Source of the DNA: Arthrobacter sp. ov407
GTDB lineage: Bacteria > Actinomycetota > Actinomycetes > Actinomycetales > Micrococcaceae
DNA length: 64,000 nucleotides
Assembly: GCF_900102895.1 (NCBI RefSeq)
Contig: NZ_FNGD01000008.1
Span: forward strand, 62,001-126,000
Direction: 5' to 3'
Within the stretch, counting starts at the first letter, position 1. Each line of letters starts with the position of its first letter. This document shows, one piece after another, positions 56,436-64,000 of the stretch. Under the pieces are notes generated by a model, which searched no databases, was not told the DNA's origin, and saw only the letters and a program-made list of their open reading frames with translations. A program made the translations under genes and the position numbers.

Positions 56436-56969
56436 ATGATTGCCCATCCACGCGACCACGCCGGGGGTGTCCCGGGCCGGCTGTCTGCCCCGCGGTCCAA
56501 CCACTTCAGGGGCAGCCTTGGCAGGTTTGCCACCGGCGTGGCGATCGTGACCTTCGACGGGGTCACGAAGCGCCACGGGATCACCGTGAACTCCTTCACC
56601 TCAGTCTCGATGGACCCTCCGCTGGTGCTGGTGAGCATCGCCCGCACCGCCAGGGCCCACGATGAACTCGACGGCCGGCCCTTCACGGTGAACATCCTCG
56701 GCGCCGAGCAGCGGCATCTGGCCATGCACTTCGCCGGCAGCCCCGGTCCCGAGCCGCTGTGGGTGGAGGGGGACACCGCGCCGCGGCTGTCCAATGTGCT
56801 CGCCTATTTCGAATGCAAGCCCTGGGCGGCGTACGACGGCGGCGACCACACCCTGTACATCGGTGAGGTGGTGGACTTCAACTACCGCAACGGCGATGCC
56901 CTGGCGTTCGCCAACGGCACCTTCACCACCATCCCGGAAAGCCTGCTGGGCATGGAGGACCTGCTCTAG
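56436..56969 (+). CDS. hpaC: Flavin reductase component (HpaC-like)
   Basis: 177 residues: the reductase that supplies FADH2 or FMNH2 to a partner monooxygenase. Family pattern seen: FRGSLGRFATGVAIVTFDG, GITVNSFTSVSMDPPLVLVS, FTVNILGAEQRHLAMHFAG, YFECKPWAAYDGGDHTLYIG. ATG at 56436 with AAGGAA a few bases upstream. The hydroxylase follows after 56 bp, so they form a two-component system. Confidence 0.88.
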   Translation: MIAHPRDHAGGVPGRLSAPRSNHFRGSLGRFATGVAIVTFDGVTKRHGITVNSFTSVSMDPPLVLVSIARTARAHDELDGRPFTVNILGAEQRHLAMHFAGSPGPEPLWVEGDTAPRLSNVLAYFECKPWAAYDGGDHTLYIGEVVDFNYRNGDALAFANGTFTTIPESLLGMEDLL

Positions 56970-57025
56970 CGCCGTGCCAATTCTATTCAACACGGCTCAG
57001 CTCAACGACGACTGGAGGAAGACCA

Positions 57026-58480
57026 ATGGGCATCCGTACCGGACGGCAGTACCTGGACAAGCTCAACGCCATGAGCCCGCACGTGGTGATCGACGGCGAG
57101 GTGGTCAGCGAGAAGATCGCCGAGCACCCGGCTTTCCGCAATGTGGCTCGCTCCTACGCCGGGCTCTTCGACATGCAGCACGACCCGAAGTACCAGGAGG
57201 CGCTCACCTACACCTCGCCCAGCACCGGGGACTTGGTCAACGCCTCCTTCCTGGTGCCCAAGACCATTGAGGACCTCCAGCGGCGCCGCCGCGCCATCTC
57301 CACCTGGGCCGAGTCCTCCAACGGCTTCCTTGGCCGGTCCGGGGACTATATGAACTCCGCGCTCACCGCGCTGGGCACGGCCGGGAAGTGGTTCTCGCAG
57401 GCGGATCCGAAGTTCGGCGAGAACATCCGCAACTACTACGAGTGGGCTAGGGAAAACGACGTCCTCGCCACGCACACCCTCATCCCGCCGCAGGTGAACC
57501 GCTCGGTCTCCGGTTCGGAGCAGCTCGGCGGCCAGCTCTCGGCCCGGATCGTGGAGGAGCGCGAGGACGGGATCGTCATTCAGGGCGCGCGGATGCTCGC
57601 CACCATCGCCCCGATCGCGGACGAGCTCCTCGTGTTCCCGTCCACGGTCCTGCGGGGCACCCCGGAAGACGCGCCCTATTCCTACGCGTTCGCCATCCCC
57701 AATGATGCCCCGGGCCTGCGCTACCTCTGCCGTACCTCGCTGTACAACGGCGGCAGCACCCACGACGAGCCGCTGGCCTCCCGCTATGAGGAAATGGACG
57801 CCGTCGCGGTCTTTGACCACGTCTTCGTGCCCAACGAACGCGTCTTCATGCTCGGCCACCCGCAACTGTGCAACAGCTTCTACACCGAAACCGGCGCCGG
57901 CGCGCTCATGACCCACCAGGTGGTCACCCGCACCATCGCCAAGAGCGAGTTCTTCCTCGGCCTGGCGTCGGAACTGGCCGAATCGATCGGCATTGACGGG
58001 TTCCAGCACATCCAGGAGGACATCGCCGAGCTGATCATCGACGTCGAAATCGGCAAGGCGCTGATCCGCGCGTCCGAGGCCGACGCTGAGCTCAATGACG
58101 CCGGCGTCATGCTGCCGAAGTGGTCCACGCTGAACGCTGCCCGCAACTGGTACCCGAAGATCGCCCAGCGCTTCCCGCAGATCATCCGGAAGTTCTCGGC
58201 GTCGGGCCTCATGGCCCTGCCGGGCGAGGCGGACGTCAACAGCGAAGCCCGGGAGGACATCGAGCTGTACCTGCAGGGCAAGACCCTGACCGGCCCCGAG
58301 CGCGTCCGGCTGTTCAAACTGGCCTTCGACGCCTCGATCTCCGGGTTCGCCGGGCGCCAGTCGCTCTACGAGTACTTCTTCTTCGGGGACCCGGTCCGCA
58401 TGGCCGGCGCCCTGGTAAACACCTACGACCGCGGCCCGGTCCGGGCCAGGGTCCGCGAGCTGCTCAACCGCCCGGACTGA
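57026..58480 (+). CDS. hpaB: 4-hydroxyphenylacetate 3-hydroxylase family monooxygenase, oxygenase component (HpaB-like)
   Basis: 484-residue FADH2-dependent oxygenase adding an ortho hydroxyl to a phenol. Family features seen: MGIRTGRQYLDKLNA, FGENIRNYYEWARENDV, LIPPQVNRSVSG, GARMLATIAPIADELLVFP, HVFVPNERVFMLGH and SGFAGRQSLYEYFFFGDPVR. Partner reductase is immediately upstream. Substrate could be 4-hydroxyphenylacetate or another phenol/chlorophenol; no ring-cleavage gene is in the window. GGAGGAAG precedes the ATG. Confidence 0.9.
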   Translation: MGIRTGRQYLDKLNAMSPHVVIDGEVVSEKIAEHPAFRNVARSYAGLFDMQHDPKYQEALTYTSPSTGDLVNASFLVPKTIEDLQRRRRAISTWAESSNGFLGRSGDYMNSALTALGTAGKWFSQADPKFGENIRNYYEWARENDVLATHTLIPPQVNRSVSGSEQLGGQLSARIVEEREDGIVIQGARMLATIAPIADELLVFPSTVLRGTPEDAPYSYAFAIPNDAPGLRYLCRTSLYNGGSTHDEPLASRYEEMDAVAVFDHVFVPNERVFMLGHPQLCNSFYTETGAGALMTHQVVTRTIAKSEFFLGLASELAESIGIDGFQHIQEDIAELIIDVEIGKALIRASEADAELNDAGVMLPKWSTLNAARNWYPKIAQRFPQIIRKFSASGLMALPGEADVNSEAREDIELYLQGKTLTGPERVRLFKLAFDASISGFAGRQSLYEYFFFGDPVRMAGALVNTYDRGPVRARVRELLNRPD

Positions 58481-58516
58481 CACGCGGAAGACATACTCCG
58501 GGAATATGTGTGTCCT

Positions 58517-58545
58517 ATCACACATTTCATAGTAGTATTTAAAAT
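58517..58545 (+). promoter_or_regulatory. Promoter of the metabolite symporter gene
   Basis: ATCACA (58517-58522), 17-bp spacer, TAAAAT (58540-58545, 5 of 6 to consensus). Two palindromes overlap it: ATGTGTG-N6-CACACAT at 58506-58525 and AGTATTT-A-AAATACT at 58534-58548. The region is far more AT-rich than its surroundings. Confidence 0.6.
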
Positions 58546-58549
58546 ACTA

Positions 58550-58571
58550 ACTGACCGTTCGATCAGTAATT
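58550..58571 (+). promoter_or_regulatory. PaaR-like TetR-family operator at the transcription start
   Basis: ACTGACCGTTCG (58550-58561) followed by AT and CAGTAATT. It fits the PaaR consensus of corynebacteria as I recall it, ACTN-ACCG-N2-CG-N2-CGGT-NAGT, with two mismatches in the right half. It covers the expected start point (about 58552), which suits repression. The regulator gene is not in the window. Confidence 0.5.
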
Positions 58572-58641
58572 CCAGCAGGACTCAGTTATCCACTTCGCAC
58601 CCACTTTGGGCAGTACCGCTGCCCCCAACAACGGAGTTTCA

Positions 58642-59997
58642 ATGACCGCAACTTCACGTGTCGACACCGAGGCGGGTCCCAGCAGCAAACATGAGGAACG
58701 CAAGGTCCTCGCCGGGACGCTGGTCGGCACCACCATCGAGTGGTACGACTTCTTCATTTTTGCCCAGCTGACAGCAACGCTGCTCTCACCCCTGTTCCTC
58801 GCCCCGCTGAACGAATCCAACCCGGGCCTGGCACAGATCCTGTCCTTCGCCCTCATCGGCATCAGCTTCCTGTTCCGCCCGCTCGGCGCGATCGTTGCCG
58901 GCCACCTGGGTGACCGCCTCGGACGCAAGGCCATGCTGGTCTTCACCCTGATCATGATGGGTGCCGCCACGGCGCTGATCGGCATGCTGCCCACCTACGC
59001 GCAGATCGGCGTCTGGGCCCCGATCCTCCTGATCCTGCTCCGTGTCATCCAGGGCTTCTCCGCCGGCGGTGAATGGGGCGGCGCAGCCCTGATGGCCGTC
59101 GAGCACGCTCCCAAGAGCAGGCGCGGCCTGTTCGGTGCCTACCCGCAGATCGGTGTTCCGGTCGGCATGATCCTCGCCACCGGCCTGCTGTACTTCCTCA
59201 ACACGTCCATGTCCAAGGAAGACTTCGCGTCCTGGGGCTGGCGTGTGCCGTTCCTGCTCTCGATCGTGCTGATCGTCGTCGGCTACCTGATCCGCCGCGC
59301 CGTTGCCGAGAGCCCCGTCTTCAAAGAGATGCAAGACCGCAAGGAAGAAAGCAAGGCGCCGCTCAGCGAGCTCATCCGCAAGCACAAGAAGGCAGTTCTC
59401 TACTCGACCATGATCTTCATCGGCAACAACGCTGCCGGCTACCTGTTGATCGCGTTCTTCATCTCCTACGCCACCAAGTCCCTCAAGATGCCCACCCCGC
59501 AGATCCTGCTGGCCACCACGCTGGCTTCCTTCGGCTGGCTCATCTTCACCCTGGTCGGCGGCTGGCTCTCGGACAAGATCGGCCGCGTCAAGACCTTCCT
59601 TATCGGCTACGGAATTGTCTTTGCCTGGATGATCCCGATGTTCGCCCTCATCGACACCAAGAACATCGTGCTCTACGGCGTCGCGCTGTTCGTCCTGACC
59701 ATCGGCCTGGGGCTGTCCTACGGCCCGATGTCCGCCATGTACGCCGAGATGTTCCCGGCAGAGGTCCGCTACTCCGGCATCTCGATCGGTTACGCGTTCG
59801 GCGCCATCCTCGGCGGCGCGTTTGCAGCCACCATCGCGGAGACCCTGCTGCAGGGCACGCACTGGACCGGCTCCATCGGCATCTACATCATGATCCTCTG
59901 CGTCATCTCCGCCATCGGTGTCCTCCTGGCCGGCGAGACGAAGGGCCGCCCGCTCGGCGTCAGCCATCACGCGCCGGCCGAAGAGGCCAAGCGCTAG
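58642..59997 (+). CDS. Metabolite:H+ symporter, MFS (MHS family)
   Basis: 451 residues, twelve hydrophobic segments with the MHS-family start EWYDFFIFAQLTATLLSPLF, the loop GHLGDRLGRKAMLVFTL and RVIQGFSAGGEWGGAALMAV. Members take up shikimate, alpha-ketoglutarate, proline/betaine or aromatic acids. The PaaR-like site and the hydroxylase next door suggest an aromatic acid. ATG at 58642 with ACGGAG upstream is preferred to TTG at 58606. Confidence 0.87.
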   Translation: MTATSRVDTEAGPSSKHEERKVLAGTLVGTTIEWYDFFIFAQLTATLLSPLFLAPLNESNPGLAQILSFALIGISFLFRPLGAIVAGHLGDRLGRKAMLVFTLIMMGAATALIGMLPTYAQIGVWAPILLILLRVIQGFSAGGEWGGAALMAVEHAPKSRRGLFGAYPQIGVPVGMILATGLLYFLNTSMSKEDFASWGWRVPFLLSIVLIVVGYLIRRAVAESPVFKEMQDRKEESKAPLSELIRKHKKAVLYSTMIFIGNNAAGYLLIAFFISYATKSLKMPTPQILLATTLASFGWLIFTLVGGWLSDKIGRVKTFLIGYGIVFAWMIPMFALIDTKNIVLYGVALFVLTIGLGLSYGPMSAMYAEMFPAEVRYSGISIGYAFGAILGGAFAATIAETLLQGTHWTGSIGIYIMILCVISAIGVLLAGETKGRPLGVSHHAPAEEAKR

Positions 59998-60010
59998 CCA
60001 CAAAGCAAGG

Positions 60011-60050
60011 CACAAAAGAGGCACGGACCGCGGTCCGTGCCTCTTTTGTG
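60011..60050. terminator. 40-bp perfect palindrome, bidirectional terminator
   Basis: CACAAAAGAGGCACGGACCG (60011-60030) is followed directly by its reverse complement (60031-60050), so all 40 bases are symmetric. Arms end in A-rich/T-rich tracts (CTCTTTTGTG), giving a U-tract on either strand. It separates the convergent symporter and alpha/beta hydrolase genes. Confidence 0.92.
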
Positions 60051-60076
60051 TTGGCCTGTGGCAGCTGCCTGTCTGC

Positions 60077-60904
60077 TCAGACGCCCAGGAAGCTGATGGC
60101 ACCCTGTTTGAAGGCGCGGCTGGTGATGGCGTTGGTGTGGTTCCGGCCCGGCAGCACCAGCTGTTCAACCATGCCGCCGGCCTTGGCGCCGAGGGCGGCA
60201 AGCTCCGGCATCGAGGCGGCCCGGTCGTCCTTTTCCCCTGCCACGAGGAGCATCGGCATGTGCGGGACGGCTTCGGCGGGATCGTACGGCTCGGTCTTGA
60301 TCGCCTCGACCAGGGAGAGCAGCGCGAAGATGTTGTTGCTGGGCAGCAACATGGCCATCTTCAGCAGGCCCGCGGTTGATTCGTCCGCGATCGGGGTGCC
60401 GTCGGCCAGGTACCGCTGCGCGGCGATCAGGTCGAAGTCCGCCAGCGGATCGGCGACATTGGGGCCGCCCAGGACCAGCCGGTGCACCAGCTCATGCTGG
60501 GTGGCGCCGAACTCCCAGGCGAGCCGGGATCCCAGCGAATAGCCGATCACGTCGAGCCCGCTGGAGGGGTCGCCGTCGCGCAGGGGCCGCGTCCCGGCGT
60601 CGAACACTATTTGCAGCAGGTCCGCGCGGATCCGGCTGGGGGAGTAGGAGTCCATGTCCTCCGGCGCCCCGCTGCGGCCGTGGCCGGGCAGGTCCACGGT
60701 GATGACGCGCCGGCCGGCCTCCAGGAGCGCGGCGAGCCAGCCGGTGTCCTCCCAGTTGAGCTTGGACGAGGAGGAGAAACCGTGCAGCAGCAGGACCGGA
60801 CGGAGCCCGACGTCGTTCTGGGGCTCATGCACCTGCACGTACAACTGGGGGTCGGTGCCCTCCACTGTGTGGGAATGCAGTTCGCCGGTGTGTCTGCCGC
60901 TCAT
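60077..60904 (-). CDS. Alpha/beta hydrolase, possible E2-partner in the dehydrogenase cluster
   Basis: 275 residues: oxyanion loop LLLHGFSSSSKLNWED, nucleophile elbow VIGYSLGSRLAWEFG, Asp in LLVAGEKDDRAASM, His in PGRNHTNAITS. ATG at 60904, 4 bp after the lipoyl-protein stop, with GAGGAC upstream; ATG at 60922 would overlap that stop. In some acetoin-dehydrogenase systems the E2 (AcoC) is a lipoyl domain fused to this fold, so here the two halves may be separate proteins (inference). Confidence 0.82.
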   Translation of the reverse strand: MSGRHTGELHSHTVEGTDPQLYVQVHEPQNDVGLRPVLLLHGFSSSSKLNWEDTGWLAALLEAGRRVITVDLPGHGRSGAPEDMDSYSPSRIRADLLQIVFDAGTRPLRDGDPSSGLDVIGYSLGSRLAWEFGATQHELVHRLVLGGPNVADPLADFDLIAAQRYLADGTPIADESTAGLLKMAMLLPSNNIFALLSLVEAIKTEPYDPAEAVPHMPMLLVAGEKDDRAASMPELAALGAKAGGMVEQLVLPGRNHTNAITSRAFKQGAISFLGV

Positions 60905-60908
60905 GCTC

Positions 60909-61238
60909 TCAGTCCTCATCAAGTACGGCGCTCAGGCGGACCCGGCGCTTTGGTGCCTCTTCCTTCGGGACCGTGCCCACGATGCCGGCGGTGTTGTCCG
61001 GCACCTCAAACACAATCAGGGGCTCGCCGACATTGATCTTGTCACCGGGCCCGCCGTAGATACGCACTACCTTACCTGCCTGCGGGCTGGGCAATTCAAC
61101 GGCCGACTTGGTGGTCTCGACCTCCACGAGCGGCTGGTTGCGCTCAACCTGCTCGCCCGGTGAAACCAGCCATTCGAGCACGGTTGCCTCGATCAGGCCC
61201 TCGCCGAGATCGGGAAGGGGGAAGGAAATTTCAGCCAC
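60909..61238 (-). CDS. Stand-alone lipoyl-domain protein (E2-like)
   Basis: 109 residues holding only a biotinyl/lipoyl domain: ISFPLPDLGEGLIEATVLEW, lipoylation site VEVETTKSAVEL (Lys between the sharp-turn residues) and IYGGPGDKINVGEPLIVFEV, then a short charged tail. There is no subunit-binding or acetyltransferase domain, so it cannot be a normal E2 by itself. GTG at 61238 overlaps the E1-beta stop (GTGGCTGA). The next gene encodes an alpha/beta hydrolase. Confidence 0.9.
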   Translation of the reverse strand: MAEISFPLPDLGEGLIEATVLEWLVSPGEQVERNQPLVEVETTKSAVELPSPQAGKVVRIYGGPGDKINVGEPLIVFEVPDNTAGIVGTVPKEEAPKRRVRLSAVLDED

Positions 61239-62313
61239 GTTTGTACTCCAATACTCGCTGGATGCCGAAGAGGATCCGGTCAATGTTCGGGATGTATTCA
61301 TCTTCCAGATCGCCCGAGGGGTACGGGACGTCGAAGCCGGTGACGCGCTCCACCGGTGCCTTGAGGGTGTCAAAGCAGCTCTGCGTGATCAGCTGCGCCA
61401 CTTCGGCGCCGAGGCCGGAGGTCAGCGGCGCTTCGTGGACGACAACGGCGCGGCGCGTCTTGCGCACGGAGGCGGCCAGCGCCTCGGCGTCGATCGGCTT
61501 GAGCCAGCGCAGGTCCAGGACCTCGATGTCGATCCCGTCCTCGGCCGCGAGCTCGGCCACCTGCAGGCAGCGGGAGACCATGGCGCCCCATGCGACCAGC
61601 GTGAGGTGGCGGCCTTCGCGCATCACCTTGGCGCCGGTGGGGGAGCCGGCTGCATCGTGTCTGGAGACGTCTACCTCGCCCTTCTGCCAGTACCGCGACT
61701 TCGGCTCCATGAAGATCACCGGGTCCGGCCGCGTGGCGGCGTACTTGAGCAGGTGGTAGGCCTCGTGCGGGTTCGACGGCGAGACCACCTTGAGCCCGGG
61801 CACGTGGGCGAAGAGCGCCTCGAGGCTTTCCCCGTGGTGTTCGGGGGCGCGGATGCCGCCGAAGCTGGGCACGCGCAGGGTGATGGGCATCGGCATGGTG
61901 CCCCGGCTGCGGTAGTTCATCCGGGCGATCTGGCAGACGATCTGGTTGATGGCCGGGTAGGCGAAGCCGTCGAACTGGACCTCGGGAATGGGGTGGAACC
62001 CGGCCATCGCCAGGCCCACCGACATGCCGAGGATGCCAGATTCCGCCAGCGGGGTGTCGAAGACCCGCTGCGGGCCGTGCTTGGCCTGCAGCCCGTCGGT
62101 GATGCGGAAGACGCCGCCGAGCCGGCCGCAGTCCTCGCCGAAAATGACGGCCTTGGGGTTCTCCGCGAGGACCTCGTCGAGGGCGCGGTTAAGCGCCTGC
62201 TGCATCGACATCACGGTGGTTGATGCGGGGCTGTCTGCGGCCGTGTTGGTGACAGTGTCGTCGGCAGTGTTGTCGCCTGCGGCGTCTACGTTTTCGAGAA
62301 TCGAGTTAGACAT
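61231..62313 (-). CDS. 2-oxo acid dehydrogenase E1 component, beta subunit
   Basis: 360 residues. TPP-enzyme beta subunit: MQQALNRALDEVLAENPKAV, FGEDCGRLGGVFRITDGLQ, the PLAESGILGMSVGLAMAGF block, and the transketolase C-terminal domain VLDLRWLKPIDAEALAASV. ATG at 62313 overlaps the E1-alpha stop. Pairs with E1-alpha to decarboxylate a 2-oxo acid or acetoin; branched-chain, pyruvate or acetoin cannot be told apart by sequence alone. Confidence 0.92.
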   Translation of the reverse strand: MSNSILENVDAAGDNTADDTVTNTAADSPASTTVMSMQQALNRALDEVLAENPKAVIFGEDCGRLGGVFRITDGLQAKHGPQRVFDTPLAESGILGMSVGLAMAGFHPIPEVQFDGFAYPAINQIVCQIARMNYRSRGTMPMPITLRVPSFGGIRAPEHHGESLEALFAHVPGLKVVSPSNPHEAYHLLKYAATRPDPVIFMEPKSRYWQKGEVDVSRHDAAGSPTGAKVMREGRHLTLVAWGAMVSRCLQVAELAAEDGIDIEVLDLRWLKPIDAEALAASVRKTRRAVVVHEAPLTSGLGAEVAQLITQSCFDTLKAPVERVTGFDVPYPSGDLEDEYIPNIDRILFGIQRVLEYKRG

Positions 62314-63343
62314 GTTCGGACTCCTCGCGCCAGTTGGCGGCCTGGGCCTGCAGGGCCGGGGTGGTTTCCTGGAAGACCAGGTCAAACATTTCAGTTCCGG
62401 GACGGGAGCCGAGGGCCTGGATGCCGGTGCGGATCTGCTCCTCTTCGGCCTTGGCCGCGGCCAGCGCCTCGGCGAAGAACGCCTCGTCCGCGATTCCATC
62501 GGCCAGTAGCCGCTGCCGGAGCCGCTCGAGCGGGTCGATGCCGGATTCGTCGCGTTCCTCGTCGAGGGAGCGGTAGCGGCCCGGATCATCGGAGGTGGAG
62601 TGCGGGCCGCGGCGGTAGGTCATGGCCTCGATGAGCACCGGGCCGTTGCCGGAACGGGCATGTGCGAAGGCGCGGCGGGTCGCCTCGAGAACCGCGACGA
62701 CGTCGTCGCCGTCGATCTTCAGCGCCGGGATCCCGTAGCCCGCGGCACGGGCTGCGACGGAGCCGCCGGCCACCTGCCGTTCGGTGGGGACCGAGATGGC
62801 CCAGCCGTTGTTCTGGACGAAGAACACCACGGGCGCCTTCATCACGGCGGCGAAGTTCATTGCCTCGTGCACATCGCCCTGGGAGGAGGCGCCGTCGCCG
62901 AAGTAGGTCAGGGCGACGCCGTCTTGGCTGTCGAGAGTCTGGCCGTGGGCCCAGCCGACGGCGTGCAGCACGGAACCGGCGACGACCGCCTGGATCGGGG
63001 CCAGCCGGGATTCCATCGGGTTGTACAGGCCGCCGTGCCACGTGGCCTTGTGAGTTGACATATAAGCCACCATGTCCACCCCCATGGTCCGGGCGACACC
63101 CATCTCGCGGTAGGTGGGGAAGACGAAGTCACGGGTGGTGTCCACGGCGTAGCCGCTGCCCACCTGGGCTGCCTCCTGGCCGAGCTCGGGGGCGTAACCG
63201 GGGATGATGCCTTGGCGTTGCCAGGCGATGGCCGAGGTGTCGAGGTGCCGGACGGCCACCATCAGCGAATAGAGCTCTCGGAGCTCGTCGGCAGTGAGCG
63301 GCCCGGCAGCGCCGCCGGAAGCCACGGGGAGAAGTGTGTCCAT
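62306..63343 (-). CDS. 2-oxo acid dehydrogenase E1 component, alpha subunit (TPP-binding)
   Basis: 345 residues with the TPP/Mg motif YFGDGASSQGDVHEAMNF, ending FFVQNNGWAIS, and the regulatory-loop region YRRGPHSTSDDPGRYRS. The N-terminus GIIPGYAPELGQEAAQVGS is the family start. ATG at 63343 is used; the ATG at 63379 adds an unconserved Pro/Thr stretch. First gene of the E1-alpha/E1-beta/lipoyl/hydrolase set; all neighbours overlap or abut. Confidence 0.93.
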   Translation of the reverse strand: MDTLLPVASGGAAGPLTADELRELYSLMVAVRHLDTSAIAWQRQGIIPGYAPELGQEAAQVGSGYAVDTTRDFVFPTYREMGVARTMGVDMVAYMSTHKATWHGGLYNPMESRLAPIQAVVAGSVLHAVGWAHGQTLDSQDGVALTYFGDGASSQGDVHEAMNFAAVMKAPVVFFVQNNGWAISVPTERQVAGGSVAARAAGYGIPALKIDGDDVVAVLEATRRAFAHARSGNGPVLIEAMTYRRGPHSTSDDPGRYRSLDEERDESGIDPLERLRQRLLADGIADEAFFAEALAAAKAEEEQIRTGIQALGSRPGTEMFDLVFQETTPALQAQAANWREESEHV

Positions 63344-63427
63344 GCCTGTGACCCTAGTCACCGGCGGCGGGGTAGGCAATCAGCCTAGGTTGGGGTGCCC
63401 AGACTGCACACTTCTGCCGGCCGTGGC

Positions 63428-63462
63428 GCCGGGACGCTTGGCAATTTGTCTAGCGTCCCGGC
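63428..63462 (-). terminator. Hairpin downstream of the permease gene
   Basis: GCCGGGACGCT (63428-63438) and AGCGTCCCGGC (63452-63462) form an 11-bp perfect stem with a 13-nt loop. It lies 15 bp after the stop of the minus-strand permease; without a U-tract it is a weak terminator, or an operator for the dehydrogenase operon downstream. Confidence 0.5.
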
Positions 63463-63477
63463 TGGTCCCTTAGTCGG

Positions 63478-64000
63478 TTAGACGGCTGGCCGGCTGGCCG
63501 GCTGGTCGGCCTCTGCGCCGGCGCTGCGGTTGCGGGTGATCCGGGCACCGATCCAGCACGCCGCGGCGATGCCGGCCACCAGCGCCAGGGTGCTGAAGAG
63601 CTGCGTGCTGGTTTCCGGGCTGCTGAAGCCGACGGCGAAGATGAGCGCCAGGAGCACGAGTCCGAAGATCGTCAGCCCGGGGAAGCCCTTCATCCGCAGC
63701 GGCAGCGCGGTGCCGTCACGGTCGGCCCGGCGCCGCAGGATCAGCTGGGACACGAGGGCCGTGCCCCAGACCACGAGGCACGTCGATCCGACGAGCTGGA
63801 ACAGTGCCGGGAGAATCTGGTCGGGGAAGAGCAGTTCCAGCACGGCGGCCAGGAAGCCGAAGGCCACCGAGACGCCCACGGCCACCACGGGGACGCGTGC
63901 CTTGTTGACCTTCGAGAGGAAGCGCGGCGCTTCGCCACGTTCCGACAGCGAGAAGACCATCCGGGAGGCGCCGTACAGGTTGGCGTTCAGCGCGGAGAGA
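63478..64000 (-). CDS. Amino-acid permease (APC family), 5' truncated by window edge
   Basis: C-terminal 173 residues of an APC-superfamily permease; the N-terminal two-thirds lies beyond base 64000. Open from the edge: LSALNANLYGASRMVFSLSE, then RGEAPRFLSKVNKARVPVVA (family loop between helices 8 and 9) and four hydrophobic segments. The closest pattern is the GABA/aromatic/proline permease group. The tail ends in an Ala/Pro-rich stretch with CTGGCCGG-type repeats in the DNA. Confidence 0.88.
   Translation of the reverse strand, partial: LSALNANLYGASRMVFSLSERGEAPRFLSKVNKARVPVVAVGVSVAFGFLAAVLELLFPDQILPALFQLVGSTCLVVWGTALVSQLILRRRADRDGTALPLRMKGFPGLTIFGLVLLALIFAVGFSSPETSTQLFSTLALVAGIAAACWIGARITRNRSAGAEADQPASRPAV

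Overview
The window is 64 kb of high-GC DNA with many GTG and TTG starts and dense, mostly ordinary chromosomal gene content. Gene content and order point to an actinobacterium of the Micrococcaceae, most like Arthrobacter or Pseudarthrobacter; this is inferred from protein character and synteny and no search was run. Much of it follows a gene order also seen in mycobacteria: prfA, prmC, tsaC, wecA, atp operon, DUF2550, then nucS, the thioredoxin-like TPR protein, pncB, clpS, murI, a metallo-beta-lactamase-fold enzyme, rph and rdgB.

Layout. 1-7.7 kb: release factor RF1 (5' end cut by the window), its methylase PrmC, a tRNA t6A enzyme, then a cell-surface polysaccharide module (two family-2 glycosyltransferases, a membrane CapD/FlaA1-type nucleotide-sugar dehydratase and a WecA-like phosphosugar transferase), closed by a terminator. 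7.7-16.3 kb: complete F1Fo ATP synthase operon (atpI, an AtpZ-like gene, atpB-E-F-H-A-G-D-C) plus DUF2550. 16.3-20.3 kb: a membrane esterase translationally coupled to a large membrane protein with a DUF2156/MprF-type C-terminus. 20.4-34.4 kb: cold-shock protein, NucS mismatch endonuclease, hydrolase, AI-2E-type transporter, a large membrane-anchored unknown, a thioredoxin-like TPR protein, an Old Yellow Enzyme, an ABC exporter, nagB, DUF3039 and a DEAD/DEAH helicase. 34.4-36.1 kb: an MFS exporter with an ArsR metal-sensor-type repressor and a near-perfect operator. 36.2-45.7 kb: lipoprotein, NAD salvage (pncB-pncA), clpS, DUF2017, murI, MBL enzyme, rph, rdgB, DedA, an exonuclease-BRCT fusion and DUF4395.

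45.7-46.3 kb is the oddest piece: about 560 bp between convergent genes holding some 13 good copies of the 10-bp palindrome GGRCATGTYC, part of them in 33-bp tandem units. 46.3-56.2 kb: ADP-ribosylglycohydrolase, two DUF202 proteins, a MIP channel with a pentapeptide-like tail, SbcD-SbcC nuclease, an MFS transporter and an IclR regulator. 56.4-60 kb: a two-component flavin monooxygenase (HpaC/HpaB type) and a metabolite:H+ symporter preceded by a site resembling the TetR-type PaaR operator, suggesting aromatic acid catabolism. 60-63.4 kb: E1-alpha, E1-beta, a stand-alone lipoyl-domain protein and an alpha/beta hydrolase, which together look like a 2-oxo acid or acetoin dehydrogenase whose E2 is split in two. 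The window ends inside an amino-acid permease.

Two general patterns run through the window. A -10-like hexamer (mostly TANNNT) lies 6-7 nt upstream of the start codon in 13 genes, the signature of leaderless transcripts. Short tandem duplications of 14-15 bp recur in both coding linkers and intergenic DNA. No rRNA, tRNA, insertion sequence, prophage or CRISPR array was seen.
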